Shown here in pieces: positions 26,637 through 35,772 of a stretch of 64,000 bases of DNA. The stretch's first letter is position 1, and every line of letters starts with the position of its first letter. A program made the translations under genes and the position numbers. The notes under the pieces are model-generated. The model was not told where the DNA came from. It saw nothing but the letters and a program-made list of their open reading frames with translations, and made no database searches. The stretch is from assembly GCF_024170405.1 (NCBI RefSeq), contig NZ_JALJYC010000010.1, positions 1-64,000 of the forward strand, given 5' to 3'. This stretch comes from Neisseria perflava (GTDB taxonomy: Bacteria; Pseudomonadota; Gammaproteobacteria; Burkholderiales; Neisseriaceae).

Positions 26637-28475
26637 TTATTCTACGGTAACGGATTTGGCCAGATTACGTGGTTTGTCCACATCGGTACCACGCGCCAAT
26701 GCGGTATGGTAAGACAACAGTTGCACCGGAATGGTGTGCACCACCGGTGACAACACGCCGACATGACGCGGAGTACGAATCACATGCACGCCTTCGCCTT
26801 CGGCAAAATTGCTGTCCAAATCGGTAAACACAAACAGCTCGCCGCCGCGTGCGCCGACTTCCTGCATATTGGCTTTCACTTTGTCCAACAGCGTATCGTT
26901 GGGTGCAATCACCACCACCGGCATGTTTTCATCCACCAGCGCCAGCGGGCCGTGTTTCAGTTCGCCTGCGGGGTAGGCTTCGGCGTGGATGTAGGTGATT
27001 TCTTTCAGCTTCAACGCACCTTCCAGCGCAATCGGGAAGTGGATGCCGCGGCCTAAGAACAAAGCGCTGTTTTTCTTGGCAAACTTTTGCGCCCAAGCCG
27101 CGATTTGCGGCTCGAGGTTCAAGGCATGTTGGATGCTGCCCGGCAGTTGGCGCAATTCTTCCACATATTCGGCAGCCTGCTCGTCAGACACGAAACCGCG
27201 CAGTTTGCCCAAGGTCACGGCCAGGCCGAACAGGGCAACCAGCTGGGTGGTAAACGCTTTGGTTGAGGCCACGCCGATTTCCGCACCGGCGCGGGTGTAC
27301 AACACCAATTCGCTTTCGCGCGGCAGGGCGGATTCCATCACGTTGCAGATGGACAGGCTGTGGGTTTGACCCAAAGACTGCGCATATTTCAACGCTTCCA
27401 TGGTGTCCAGCGTTTCGCCGGATTGGGAAATGGTGATGACCAGCTGTTTCGGGTCTGCAATCACTTCGCGGTAGCGGTATTCGCTGGCGATTTCCACATC
27501 GGTCGGCATTTTGGCGATGCCTTCCAGCCAGTATTTGGCGGTCAGCGCGGCGTAGTAAGACGTGCCGCAGGCCAAGATTTTAATGCCGGTGATGTCGTTA
27601 AACACTTCGCGCGCTTTCAGGCCGAAGTTTTCCGGCTCGAAACCGCCGTCCAAAAAGACTTCGGCGGTATCGGCAATCGCACGCGGCTGCTCGTGGATTT
27701 CTTTTTGCATAAAGTGGCTGTACGGGCCCAATTCCAAAGAGGCCAGCGACAGCTCGGATACTTTGACCTGACGGTCAGCTTCGGCACCTGTTTTGTCGAT
27801 GAGTTTGATAATGCCGTCGGCGTTCAGCAAGGCGATGTCGCCGTCTTCCAAATAAGAAATTTTGCGGGTAAACGCAATCACCGCCGATACGTCGGAGGCG
27901 ATAAAAGTCTCGTGTTCGCCAAATGCTACCAAGAGCGGGCAGCCCATGCGCGCCACGACCATTTCTTTGTCGTTTTCTTGGGAAATGACCGCAATTGCAT
28001 ATGCGCCGTGGAAATTTTTGGTGGCGGATTTGACCGCTTCAAACAGGTTGCCGCCGTTGAGCGCATATTCGTGATTGACGCTGTGGGCGATGACTTCGGT
28101 GTCGGTTTGCGATTCAAACACATAGCCCAAACCTTGCAGACGCTCGCGCTCGGCTTCAAAGTTTTCAATAATGCCGTTGTGTACCACGGCAATCATGCCG
28201 CCCGAAATATGAGGGTGGGCGTTGGGCTCGGTGACGCCGCCGTGGGTGGCCCAGCGGGTATGGCCGATACCGAGATGGCCGTGAATGCCTTTTTCGCGGG
28301 CTGCGTCTTCCATCAGTTGCACGCGACCGACGCGGCGCACGCGGCGGATTTTTTCGCCGGTGTGAACGGCAATGCCCGAAGAGTCATAGCCGCGATATTC
28401 CAGGCGTTTGAGGCCGTCAGTTAAAAAATCGACTACATTGTGGTTGGCGCGGATGGCGCCGACGATACCGCACAT
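26637..28475 (-). CDS. glmS: Glutamine-fructose-6-phosphate aminotransferase (isomerizing)
   Basis: A 612-residue GlmS. The N-terminal glutaminase nucleophile is Cys2 (MCGIVGAIRANHNVV), and GHTRWATHGGVTEPNAHPH is in the glutamine site. Two SIS isomerase domains follow, with ILACGTSYYAAL, TISQSGETLDTMEAL, GRGIHFPIALEGALKLKEI and the C-terminal PRNLAKSVTVE. It makes glucosamine-6-phosphate for peptidoglycan and lipid A. glmU, acting later in the pathway, is in this window but 18 kb away. No glmS ribozyme is recognised upstream. Confidence 0.98.
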   Translation of the reverse strand: MCGIVGAIRANHNVVDFLTDGLKRLEYRGYDSSGIAVHTGEKIRRVRRVGRVQLMEDAAREKGIHGHLGIGHTRWATHGGVTEPNAHPHISGGMIAVVHNGIIENFEAERERLQGLGYVFESQTDTEVIAHSVNHEYALNGGNLFEAVKSATKNFHGAYAIAVISQENDKEMVVARMGCPLLVAFGEHETFIASDVSAVIAFTRKISYLEDGDIALLNADGIIKLIDKTGAEADRQVKVSELSLASLELGPYSHFMQKEIHEQPRAIADTAEVFLDGGFEPENFGLKAREVFNDITGIKILACGTSYYAALTAKYWLEGIAKMPTDVEIASEYRYREVIADPKQLVITISQSGETLDTMEALKYAQSLGQTHSLSICNVMESALPRESELVLYTRAGAEIGVASTKAFTTQLVALFGLAVTLGKLRGFVSDEQAAEYVEELRQLPGSIQHALNLEPQIAAWAQKFAKKNSALFLGRGIHFPIALEGALKLKEITYIHAEAYPAGELKHGPLALVDENMPVVVIAPNDTLLDKVKANMQEVGARGGELFVFTDLDSNFAEGEGVHVIRTPRHVGVLSPVVHTIPVQLLSYHTALARGTDVDKPRNLAKSVTVE

Positions 28476-29071
28476 AAAAGTTCCTTAGTATCAGGTTGGT
28501 AAAAATCCGTGCTGCTGACTTTCAGACGGTACGGAGCATTGGGGTTAGACTGTGAGACAGCCGTTTGGTTCAATGTCATATGCCTGTATCCGTTTGATTT
28601 TCCAATCAAAGGGCTGCACAGTCATGCATCGGCGTTATTATATGACTTTTGGTGTTCCGACAGCATTTCTGCGCCGAACGGTTGTTGACTGAATTTAAAC
28701 GGGGAGGATACGCCGATTGGAAAAAATCAGAAGCGTCATTATTTTTTAAATAGTAGGTATGGATAATATATTGTTTTAAAACAGAAATAAAAAAATTCTA
28801 AGAAATGTATTCTGTTTTATGTTCAAAAAGAGAAAGACCGCTTGGTTTTTCAGTCCTACATTTTTTTACTTGAATCCCGTTAGAGTAATGGTTTTTATCC
28901 ATGGAAATGATGTTTTTTGCCAAATTTTGGCTAAGCAGGGTAAAAAAAAGCAAGGTGTACCAAGTATATTGAAATATGCGGATTTTTCCGAATTTTTCCA
29001 ATAGAAAAAGGCCGTCTGAATAGAAATTTTAGGATTCAGACGGCCTCTTGTAGATGGAAATAGACAGATTC
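28476..29071. other. 596-bp AT-rich non-coding stretch between glmS and ftsY
   Basis: It is upstream of glmS and downstream of ftsY. A perfect hairpin TTTGATT-TTCC-AATCAAA lies at 28593-28610, and a near-DUS (TTTCAGACGGTA) at about 28520. The stretch 28720-28990 is very AT-rich. Two short overlapping reading frames on opposite strands (28819-29004 plus, 28798-29001 minus) lack ribosome-binding sites and are not called. Confidence 0.6.
29006..29046. terminator. DUS inverted-repeat terminator after ftsY
   Basis: AAAGGCCGTCTGAAT pairs with ATTCAGACGGCCTC. Confidence 0.8.
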
Positions 29072-31021
29072 TTAATCCAACAACGCATCCACAAACGCGC
29101 GCGCGTCAAACGGGCGTAAATCGTCTATGCCCTCGCCCACGCCGATATAGCGCACCGGAATCGGGCGGTTGGAGGCCAGCGCCGCCAACACGCCGCCCTT
29201 GGCCGTGCCATCGAGCTTGGTGACAATCAGGCCGGTCAAGCCCAGCGCGTCGTCAAAGGCTTTGACTTGGTTGACCGCGTTTTGACCGATATTGGCGTCC
29301 AAGACCACAATGATTTCATGCGGCGCATCGGGCATGGCTTTTTGCAATACGCGTTTGACCTTTTTGATTTCCTCCATCAGATGTAGCTGCGTCGGAAGAC
29401 GACCGGCGGTATCGGCCAGCACCACATCAATGCCGCGCGCTTTGGCAGCTTGCACGGCATCAAAACACACCGCCGCCGAATCGCCCGTGGTCTGCGAAAT
29501 CACAGTCACATTATTGCGTTCGCCCCATTCCTGCAACTGCTCGCGCGCCGCCGCGCGGAAGGTATCGCCCGCCGCCAGCAATACCGATTTGCCCTGCGCT
29601 TGGAAATATTTGGCCAGCTTGCCGATGGAGGTGGTTTTGCCCGCGCCGTTAATCCCAGCCAGCATAATCACAAACGGCGTTTTGCCCTCAGGCAAGACCA
29701 AAGGTTGTTCCAGCGGTTTAATCAAATCGTACACTGCTTCTTTCAGGGCGCCGCGCAGCTCCGCGCCATCTTTCAAACCCTTGAGTGACACGCGGTCACG
29801 CACGTCTTTCATCAGCGCATTGGTCGCTTCCATGCCCATGTCGCTGGTAATCAATACGGTTTCCAGCTCTTCGTACAAATCCTCGTCAATCTTGCCGCCG
29901 CCGAACACGCCTGCCAGCGATTTGGCCATCTTGTCGCGCGATTTGCTCAAACCCTGTTTCAAACGCGCCGCCCAGCCGGTTTTGGCAGGGGTAGTTTCAG
30001 CTTCGGTAATGGGTTCGGTTGGGGCGGTAACTGCTGCTAAGGTTTCTGCCGCTTCGCCTGCCGTGTCGGTTTGGATGGTGGCGGATTCTGCAATTTCGGC
30101 AGTTTCTTCGCTTGCGATGGTTACTTCCTCTGCGCTTGTATCGGCTACGGCAGCTTCTGCCATGGCTTCTTCTTCCGCTTCCGACAGCATTTCTGTTGCT
30201 TCGGCTGCGCTTGGCGGAACAGCAGAATGTTCAGACGGCATATCCGCCGTATCCGCTACACTTTCGGTAACGGAGGCCGTCTGAAAATCTGCCGCCTGCG
30301 CCGTATGATTCTGCGCTTCCGTATCATCAACTAACTGAATTTCCGAAGAAATATCATTTTTTGTATTTTCAGCCGGAGTAACCGCCTCGGCTGTTTCCAC
30401 TACCGAATCGGCGGCTGCAACATCAGCCGTTTGCGTTTGGCTGTCGGCAGGTATGTCTGCCGCTTCGGTTTGGACTTCTGCCACGATTTCGGTTTGTGCT
30501 GAAGCGCTGTTTTCGTCGGCCGCTTGTTCAGACGGCATGGCGGATTGACGGTCGGAGGCCGTCTGAATCAGCGGCTCTTGTGCGGTTTCAGACGGCTCTG
30601 TGGTCTGCACGGCTGTATCATCAACTGATTGAATTTCATCAGAAACGGATGATTTTTCATTTGCCTCTGCCGTTGCGGATTCAGTTTGTGCCACAATATC
30701 TGCTTTGTCTGCCACGGGCTGCGCTGCTTCGGGCGACAGCTGATTTTCCGCCGCCTGCGCCGTATCATCGGCCACGGCTTCGCTGACAATCGCCGAAATA
30801 TCCGGCGTATCTTCCGCCAGCGCGTTTTCCACCGCTGCCAACGTATCGGCCAAATCCTGACCGCTTTCTTCCAAAACCACCGGCTCGGCCACGGCTTGCG
30901 CGGCTTCTTCGACCGCTTCGGGTGCAGCTTCGGCGGCTTGTTCGATAGTGTCAACCGTTTGCACGGGCGGTTCGGGGGTTTCCTGTTTTTTCTTACGGCG
31001 GAAGAAATCAAACAAGGCCAT
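29072..31021 (-). CDS. ftsY: Signal recognition particle receptor FtsY with long acidic A domain
   Basis: A 649-residue FtsY. The basic amphipathic start MALFDFFRRKKK is followed by an acidic Ala/Glu/Thr-rich low-complexity domain to about residue 340. The NG GTPase domain follows: GINGAGKTTSIGKLAKYF, DTFRAAAREQL, VLADTAGRLPTQ and TKLDGTAKGG. It docks ribosome-SRP complexes at the membrane. The A domain is longer than in E. coli and holds five in-frame DUS copies (30230-30597) encoding MPSE, FQTAS, MPSE, IQTAS and EPSE. The ATG at 31021 is preferred over upstream in-frame starts because it gives the standard N-terminus. Confidence 0.96.
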   Translation of the reverse strand: MALFDFFRRKKKQETPEPPVQTVDTIEQAAEAAPEAVEEAAQAVAEPVVLEESGQDLADTLAAVENALAEDTPDISAIVSEAVADDTAQAAENQLSPEAAQPVADKADIVAQTESATAEANEKSSVSDEIQSVDDTAVQTTEPSETAQEPLIQTASDRQSAMPSEQAADENSASAQTEIVAEVQTEAADIPADSQTQTADVAAADSVVETAEAVTPAENTKNDISSEIQLVDDTEAQNHTAQAADFQTASVTESVADTADMPSEHSAVPPSAAEATEMLSEAEEEAMAEAAVADTSAEEVTIASEETAEIAESATIQTDTAGEAAETLAAVTAPTEPITEAETTPAKTGWAARLKQGLSKSRDKMAKSLAGVFGGGKIDEDLYEELETVLITSDMGMEATNALMKDVRDRVSLKGLKDGAELRGALKEAVYDLIKPLEQPLVLPEGKTPFVIMLAGINGAGKTTSIGKLAKYFQAQGKSVLLAAGDTFRAAAREQLQEWGERNNVTVISQTTGDSAAVCFDAVQAAKARGIDVVLADTAGRLPTQLHLMEEIKKVKRVLQKAMPDAPHEIIVVLDANIGQNAVNQVKAFDDALGLTGLIVTKLDGTAKGGVLAALASNRPIPVRYIGVGEGIDDLRPFDARAFVDALLD

Positions 31022-31082
31022 GAATGTTCCTTTTAAAGATAAATGCTTGAATAAGACATATTGTAGCGTATTTTGCCGATAA

Positions 31083-31113
31083 AAGGCCGTCTGAAACAAA
31101 GTTTTCAGACGGC
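31083..31113. repeat. DUS inverted pair in the ftsY-metG divergent region
   Basis: AGGCCGTCTGAAA and TTTTCAGACGGCT with a short loop. It lies between two divergent promoters, so termination is not its obvious role. Confidence 0.7.
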
Positions 31114-31163
31114 TATTTGCGGTATAATTCCCCATTATTTTTACTTGATTCCAAAGCCTAACC

Positions 31164-33218
31164 ATGACACGCAAAATTCTGGTCACTTCCGCGCTGCCCT
31201 ATGCCAACGGCAGCATCCACCTCGGCCACATGGTCGAGCATATCCAAACCGACGTCTGGGTGCGTTTTCAAAAATTGCGCGGCAACGAGTGCTACTACTG
31301 CTGCGCCGATGATACCCACGGCACGCCCGTCATGCTGGCGGCGCAAAAGCAGGGTGTGAAACCCGAAGACATGATTGCCCGCGTGCGCGAGGAGCATTTG
31401 GCCGACTTTACCGGCTTTCTCATCGGCTACGACAATTACTATTCCACCCATTCGCCGGAAAACAAAGCCCACAGCGAGGCGGTGTACTGCGCTTTGAAAG
31501 CCAACGGCAAAATCGAAAACCGCGTCATCGAGCAGCTGTTTGACCCGGAAAAGCAGATGTTCCTGCCCGACCGTTTCGTCAAAGGCGAATGCCCCAAATG
31601 CCATGAGCAAGACCAATACGGCGACAACTGCGAGGTGTGCGGCACGACTTACGCGCCGACCGAGCTGATTAAGCCCTATTCCGCCGTATCGGGTGCGACA
31701 CCGGTGTTGAAAGAATCGGAACACTTCTTCTTCAAATTGGGCGAGTGCGCCGATTATCTGAAAGAATGGACATCCGGCAGCAACCCGCACGACGGCAAGC
31801 CGCATTTGCAGCCGGAAGCCTTGAACAAAATGAAAGAATGGCTGGGCGAGGGCGACGAAACTTCGCTGTCGGATTGGGACATTTCCCGCGACGCGCCCTA
31901 TTTCGGCTTTGAAATTCCCGATGCGCCGGGCAAATATTTCTATGTATGGCTGGACGCGCCGGTGGGCTACATGGCTTCGTTCCAAAACCTGTGCGACCGT
32001 ATCGGCTTGGATTTCAAAGAATTTTTCAAGGCCGACAGCCAAACCGAGATGTACCACTTTATCGGCAAGGATATTCTGTATTTCCACGCCCTATTCTGGC
32101 CGGCCATGCTGCATTTTAGCGGCCACCGCGCCCCCAGCGGCGTGTATGCGCACGGCTTTCTGACCGTGGACGGCCAAAAAATGTCCAAATCGCGCGGCAC
32201 GTTTATCACCGCCAAATCCTATTTGGAACAAAAACTCAATCCCGAATGGATGCGTTACTACATCGCCGCCAAGCTCAACAGCAAAATCGAAGACATCGAC
32301 TTGAATCTGCAAGACTTTATCTCGCGTGTGAACAGCGATTTGGTCGGCAAATACGTCAACATCGCCGCCCGCGCCGCTGGTTTTATCGCCAAACGCTTTG
32401 AAGGCCGTCTGAAAAACGTGGCCGACAGCGCATTGCTGGCAAAATTGGCCGCCGAGAGCGACAACATCGCCGAGTCCTACGAAAACCGCGAATACGCCAA
32501 AGCCCTGCGCGACATCATGGCGCTGGCCGACAGCGTGAACGAATATGTGGACGCGAACAAGCCGTGGGAATTGGCCAAGCAGGAAGGGCAGGAAGCGCGT
32601 TTGCATGAAGTATGCAGCGAGCTGATTAACGCCTTCTCCATGCTCACCGCTTATCTGGCGCCGGTATTGCCGAACGTCGCCACCCAAGCCGCCGCGTTCC
32701 TGAATATTCCCGCCTTTACTTGGGCATATACCCGCGAAACCTTGGGCGAGCACACCATCAACAAATACGAGCATCTGATGCAGCGCGTGGAGCAAAAACA
32801 GGTGGACGACTTAATCGAAGCCAACAAACAATCCATCCAAGCCGCCGCACCTGCCGCCGAAGCGTCAACATATGAGCCGGTTGCCGAGCAAGCCAGCTTT
32901 GACGACTTTATGAAAATCGACATGCGCGTGGCCAAAGTGTTGAACTGCGAGGCGGTCGAAGGCAGCAGCAAACTGCTGAAATTCGATTTGGACTTCGGTT
33001 TTGCGCAACGCGTGATTTTCTCCGGCATTGCCGCCAGCTACCCGAATCCTGCCGAACTCAACGGCCGCATGATAATCGCCGTCGCTAACTTCGCCCCGCG
33101 CAAAATGGCCAAATTCGGCATGTCCGAAGGCATGATTCTTTCCGCTGCCACCCAAGACGGCAAACTGCGCCTTTTGGATGTGGACGAAGGCGCGCAGCCG
33201 GGGGATAAAGTGGGCTAA
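31164..33218 (+). CDS. metG: Methionine-tRNA ligase
   Basis: A 684-residue MetRS. The HIGH motif is in ALPYANGSIHLGHMVEHI, the zinc knuckle cysteines are in CPKCHEQDQYGDNCEVCG, and the KMSKS loop is DGQKMSKSRGTF. A C-terminal tRNA-binding domain (DFMKIDMRVAKVLNCEAV to the end) is fused, as in the dimeric E. coli enzyme. An in-frame DUS (about 32401-32414) encodes part of FEGRLKNVAD. The start ATG is at 31164. It ends at a DUS hairpin. Confidence 0.98.
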   Translation: MTRKILVTSALPYANGSIHLGHMVEHIQTDVWVRFQKLRGNECYYCCADDTHGTPVMLAAQKQGVKPEDMIARVREEHLADFTGFLIGYDNYYSTHSPENKAHSEAVYCALKANGKIENRVIEQLFDPEKQMFLPDRFVKGECPKCHEQDQYGDNCEVCGTTYAPTELIKPYSAVSGATPVLKESEHFFFKLGECADYLKEWTSGSNPHDGKPHLQPEALNKMKEWLGEGDETSLSDWDISRDAPYFGFEIPDAPGKYFYVWLDAPVGYMASFQNLCDRIGLDFKEFFKADSQTEMYHFIGKDILYFHALFWPAMLHFSGHRAPSGVYAHGFLTVDGQKMSKSRGTFITAKSYLEQKLNPEWMRYYIAAKLNSKIEDIDLNLQDFISRVNSDLVGKYVNIAARAAGFIAKRFEGRLKNVADSALLAKLAAESDNIAESYENREYAKALRDIMALADSVNEYVDANKPWELAKQEGQEARLHEVCSELINAFSMLTAYLAPVLPNVATQAAAFLNIPAFTWAYTRETLGEHTINKYEHLMQRVEQKQVDDLIEANKQSIQAAAPAAEASTYEPVAEQASFDDFMKIDMRVAKVLNCEAVEGSSKLLKFDLDFGFAQRVIFSGIAASYPNPAELNGRMIIAVANFAPRKMAKFGMSEGMILSAATQDGKLRLLDVDEGAQPGDKVG

Positions 33219-33236
33219 ACCGCTTTTGTTATCATG

Positions 33237-33279
33237 AAAATGCCGTCTGAAAATGATATGATTTTCAGACGGCATTTTT
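33237..33279. terminator. DUS inverted-repeat terminator after metG
   Basis: AAATGCCGTCTGAAAAT and its complement, followed by a T run (AT-DUS form). Confidence 0.82.
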
Positions 33280-33300
33280 TGTTAGAAAAAGGAGATTGAG

Positions 33301-33813
33301 ATGATTGCTGCTTTGATTGGAATGATTATATCGGTGGCTGTTGCAGTTGTATCAATTTTTTCTTTTTGGTTCTTTTTAGCTGTGGTGATTGTGTTGGCCA
33401 TTTGGTTATCCGCATGGCCGTGGGCTTTGGTTTTCCAAATATTAGGTTTTGCTTTATGCGGTTTGTGGTTGTTGAGCATATTGCTGCAACGGAATCATAA
33501 AAAAGATTCATATGATATTAATATGGAGTCGGGTAATGATTGGGTTCATGCTTTGGATGAAAAAATGCAGAATTTGAACGAACGTCTAGGCTTACCCCAC
33601 AAATTAACTAAAGGCCAAAGTGTTGCAGGTATTTCGTTTATTATCTTTTTATTGGTTTTGAATTTTTTATTAGATTACTATCCGAATCATTGGGCAGGGA
33701 AGGCTGCAGCAATGTGTTTGGCTTTTATTATTCTTCCTTTGACTGTTGGTTTAGGTATATGGTTGTTGTGGCGTATTGTTAAATTAGTCATTATGCGGTA
33801 CAGAAAATCTTGA
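33301..33813 (+). CDS. Orphan multi-pass membrane protein
   Basis: A 170-residue protein not assigned to a family. Two hydrophobic helices (about residues 1-35 and 37-62) precede a hydrophilic charged loop (about 63-103), then two more helices (about 104-125 and 135-162), and it ends RYRKS. The ATG is preceded by AAAAAGGAGATTGAG, an unusually good ribosome-binding site. The gene is clearly more AT-rich than its neighbours, which suggests recent acquisition or relaxed selection. Confidence 0.7.
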   Translation: MIAALIGMIISVAVAVVSIFSFWFFLAVVIVLAIWLSAWPWALVFQILGFALCGLWLLSILLQRNHKKDSYDINMESGNDWVHALDEKMQNLNERLGLPHKLTKGQSVAGISFIIFLLVLNFLLDYYPNHWAGKAAAMCLAFIILPLTVGLGIWLLWRIVKLVIMRYRKS

Positions 33814-33930
33814 GAACCCGTATCGCGGGCATATGCGCACTTGAATTATTTTTCAGACGGCATTTTTACTAAATCAAGTATAATACGCGCCGAAAAAATC
33901 CCATTTATCTGATTATTTAAAGGAATCCCC

Positions 33931-34263
33931 ATGACCCTCCCCGCCTGCCCGCAATGCCAATCCGAATACACCTATGAAGACGGCGATATGCTGGTCTGCC
34001 CCGAATGCGCCCACGAATGGAAAGCCGGCGAAACGGCGGCCGATGACGAAGCGTTGGTCGTGAAAGATGCCAACGGCGCGGTATTGGCCGACGGCGATAC
34101 CGTGGTATTGATTAAAGATTTGAAAGTCAAAGGCAGCTCGATGGTCATCAAGCAGGGCACTAAAGTAAAAGGTATCCGTTTGCAGGAAGGCGACCACAAT
34201 ATCGGTTGCAAAATCGACGGCAGCCCGATGAACCTGAAATCGGAATTTGTGAAAAAAGCGTAA
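33931..34263 (+). CDS. yjdM: YjdM/PhnA-family zinc-ribbon protein
   Basis: A 110-residue protein. The N-terminal zinc ribbon (PACPQCQSEYTYEDGDMLVCPECAHEW) supplies four cysteines. The C-terminal PhnA domain has VVKDANGAVLADGDTVVLIKDLKVKGSS and GTKVKGIRL. The name comes from proximity to phosphonate genes in E. coli, but the family is widespread without them and the function is unproven. No phosphonate genes are nearby. The ATG at 33931 follows AAAGGAATCCCC. Confidence 0.9.
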   Translation: MTLPACPQCQSEYTYEDGDMLVCPECAHEWKAGETAADDEALVVKDANGAVLADGDTVVLIKDLKVKGSSMVIKQGTKVKGIRLQEGDHNIGCKIDGSPMNLKSEFVKKA

Positions 34264-34291
34264 TCGGCGTATCATTAATACCTTGATTTTA

Positions 34292-34336
34292 AACAAAGGC
34301 CGTCTGAAACAGATTCTGTTTCAGACGGCCTTTGTT
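34292..34336. terminator. DUS inverted-repeat terminator between yjdM and the M16 gene
   Basis: A perfect stem of about 20 bp (AACAAAGGCCGTCTGAAACA and complement), shared by two convergent genes. Confidence 0.85.
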
Positions 34337-34366
34337 GTATTTAAATTAACGGTGTTTGCTTCTCAT

Positions 34367-35671
34367 TTACTGTGCACCCACCACCACAATCTGCAAATCA
34401 TCAAATTTCACGCGGCGTTGCCAAGCGTCTTTGACCTGTTCGGCAGTAATTTTTTCCACAGCCTGCGGGTAGGCTTCGAGATAATCGTCGGGCAGATTGT
34501 TTAAGCCGATTAAACTCAAATAGTTCAAAAGTTTGGCATTGGAATCATAGCGCAGCGGGAAGCTGCCGATGATGTTGTCTTTGGCCTGTTGCAGCTCGGC
34601 TTCGGTCGGGCCTTCAGCGATAAATTGTTCTACCACCGCTTTCGTATCGGCAAGCGCGGCGCGGGTGTTTTTCTTTTGCGTGGAAAAGGCAATGCTAAAG
34701 GGGCCGGCTTCGGTGGCCGGTTCGAGGCTGCTGTACACGCCGTAAGTGTAGCCGTGTTTGTCGCGCAAGACTTTCATCAGGCGGCTGTCGAAACCGCCGC
34801 CGCCGAGGATGTAGTTGCCCACCACCAGCGCGTAATAGTCGGGATCGTGGCGTTTAATCAGCGGCATACCGATGATGACTTGCGCCTGTTCGCCGGCAAA
34901 GGGGATGTCGCGCCGCTGCGCGGGCTGTTTTTCCACAGGCGGAATACTGCGTTCGGCGGTGGCTTTTGCGGGCAGACCGTGCAAAGTTTCCCTTACCAGT
35001 TTTTCCGCTTGGTGGCGGTTGATGTCGCCGACAATGGCGACCACGGCGTTGTCTTTGCCGTAGCGGGTTTGATGGAAGGCGCGGATGTCGTTTAGCGTTA
35101 CGTTATTCAGACTGGCGACGGAAACATTGGCGCTGTTGCCGTAGGGGTGGCTGCCGTAGGCCAGTTGGGTAAAGGTGCGCGAGGCGGTAAAGTCGGGCGT
35201 GGTTTCCATCTGCTGCAAGGCGGTAATAGCCTGTTTTTGGCGGCGGGCAAACACGGCGGGGTCAAAGCGCGGCGCGGTCAGCGATTGGTTGAGCAGCTTG
35301 GCCGCCTGCTTGAGGTTGGCACTTTTGCTCAGGCTGCGCAGGCCGGCCGAGGCGCTTTCTTGGCCGCTGTCGCTGCTGATGTTGGCGGCGATGTCGTTGG
35401 TTTTTTCGTTGAACGCTTCTTCATCCAGCGTTTTGGTGCCGTCGGTGAGGAGTGCGGCGGTAAATTCGGCCACCTGGCTTTTGCCCTGCGGATTAAACGC
35501 GCTGCCCGCACCTTTGAAATTGACTTCCATATCGACAATGGGATTTTCATGGCGCTCGACCAGCAGGATTTGCGTCCCCTCGGCGGTGGTCCAGCGTTGG
35601 ATGTCCACGGCGGCTTGGGCACTCAGCGGCAGCAGGGTGATTAAGGCGGCAATCAAGGGTTGGAATTTCAT
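34367..35671 (-). CDS. M16-family peptidase homologue without zinc motif (non-catalytic partner)
   Basis: A 434-residue exported protein (signal peptide ending SAQAA) with both halves of the M16 fold. At the position of the zinc motif HxxEH it reads SQVAEFTAAL, so the catalytic histidines and glutamate are missing. Later segments (YGSHPYGNS, VGDINRHQAEKLV, YILGGGGFDSRLMKVLRDKHGYTYGVYS) fit the arginine/tyrosine site usually kept in the inactive subunit. It follows an active M16 gene, so the two probably form a periplasmic heterodimer like known proteobacterial pairs. Confidence 0.9.
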   Translation of the reverse strand: MKFQPLIAALITLLPLSAQAAVDIQRWTTAEGTQILLVERHENPIVDMEVNFKGAGSAFNPQGKSQVAEFTAALLTDGTKTLDEEAFNEKTNDIAANISSDSGQESASAGLRSLSKSANLKQAAKLLNQSLTAPRFDPAVFARRQKQAITALQQMETTPDFTASRTFTQLAYGSHPYGNSANVSVASLNNVTLNDIRAFHQTRYGKDNAVVAIVGDINRHQAEKLVRETLHGLPAKATAERSIPPVEKQPAQRRDIPFAGEQAQVIIGMPLIKRHDPDYYALVVGNYILGGGGFDSRLMKVLRDKHGYTYGVYSSLEPATEAGPFSIAFSTQKKNTRAALADTKAVVEQFIAEGPTEAELQQAKDNIIGSFPLRYDSNAKLLNYLSLIGLNNLPDDYLEAYPQAVEKITAEQVKDAWQRRVKFDDLQIVVVGAQ

Positions 35672-35772
35672 ATTGGGCTTTCGTGACGGAGGCCGTCTGA
35701 AACTTTAAAAACAAGGGTTTAGTAATACGGAAAATGCCGGTTCGGGCAGATTGCCCGCATGTTCAGACGGCC

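Noticed and set aside
28476..28640. Possible glmS riboswitch/ribozyme upstream of glmS
   Set aside because: No glmS ribozyme core was recognised, and the element is characteristic of Gram-positive bacteria.
28798..29004. Two overlapping small reading frames on opposite strands between glmS and ftsY
   Set aside because: Neither has a ribosome-binding site or a recognisable product; the AT-rich composition makes such frames likely by chance.
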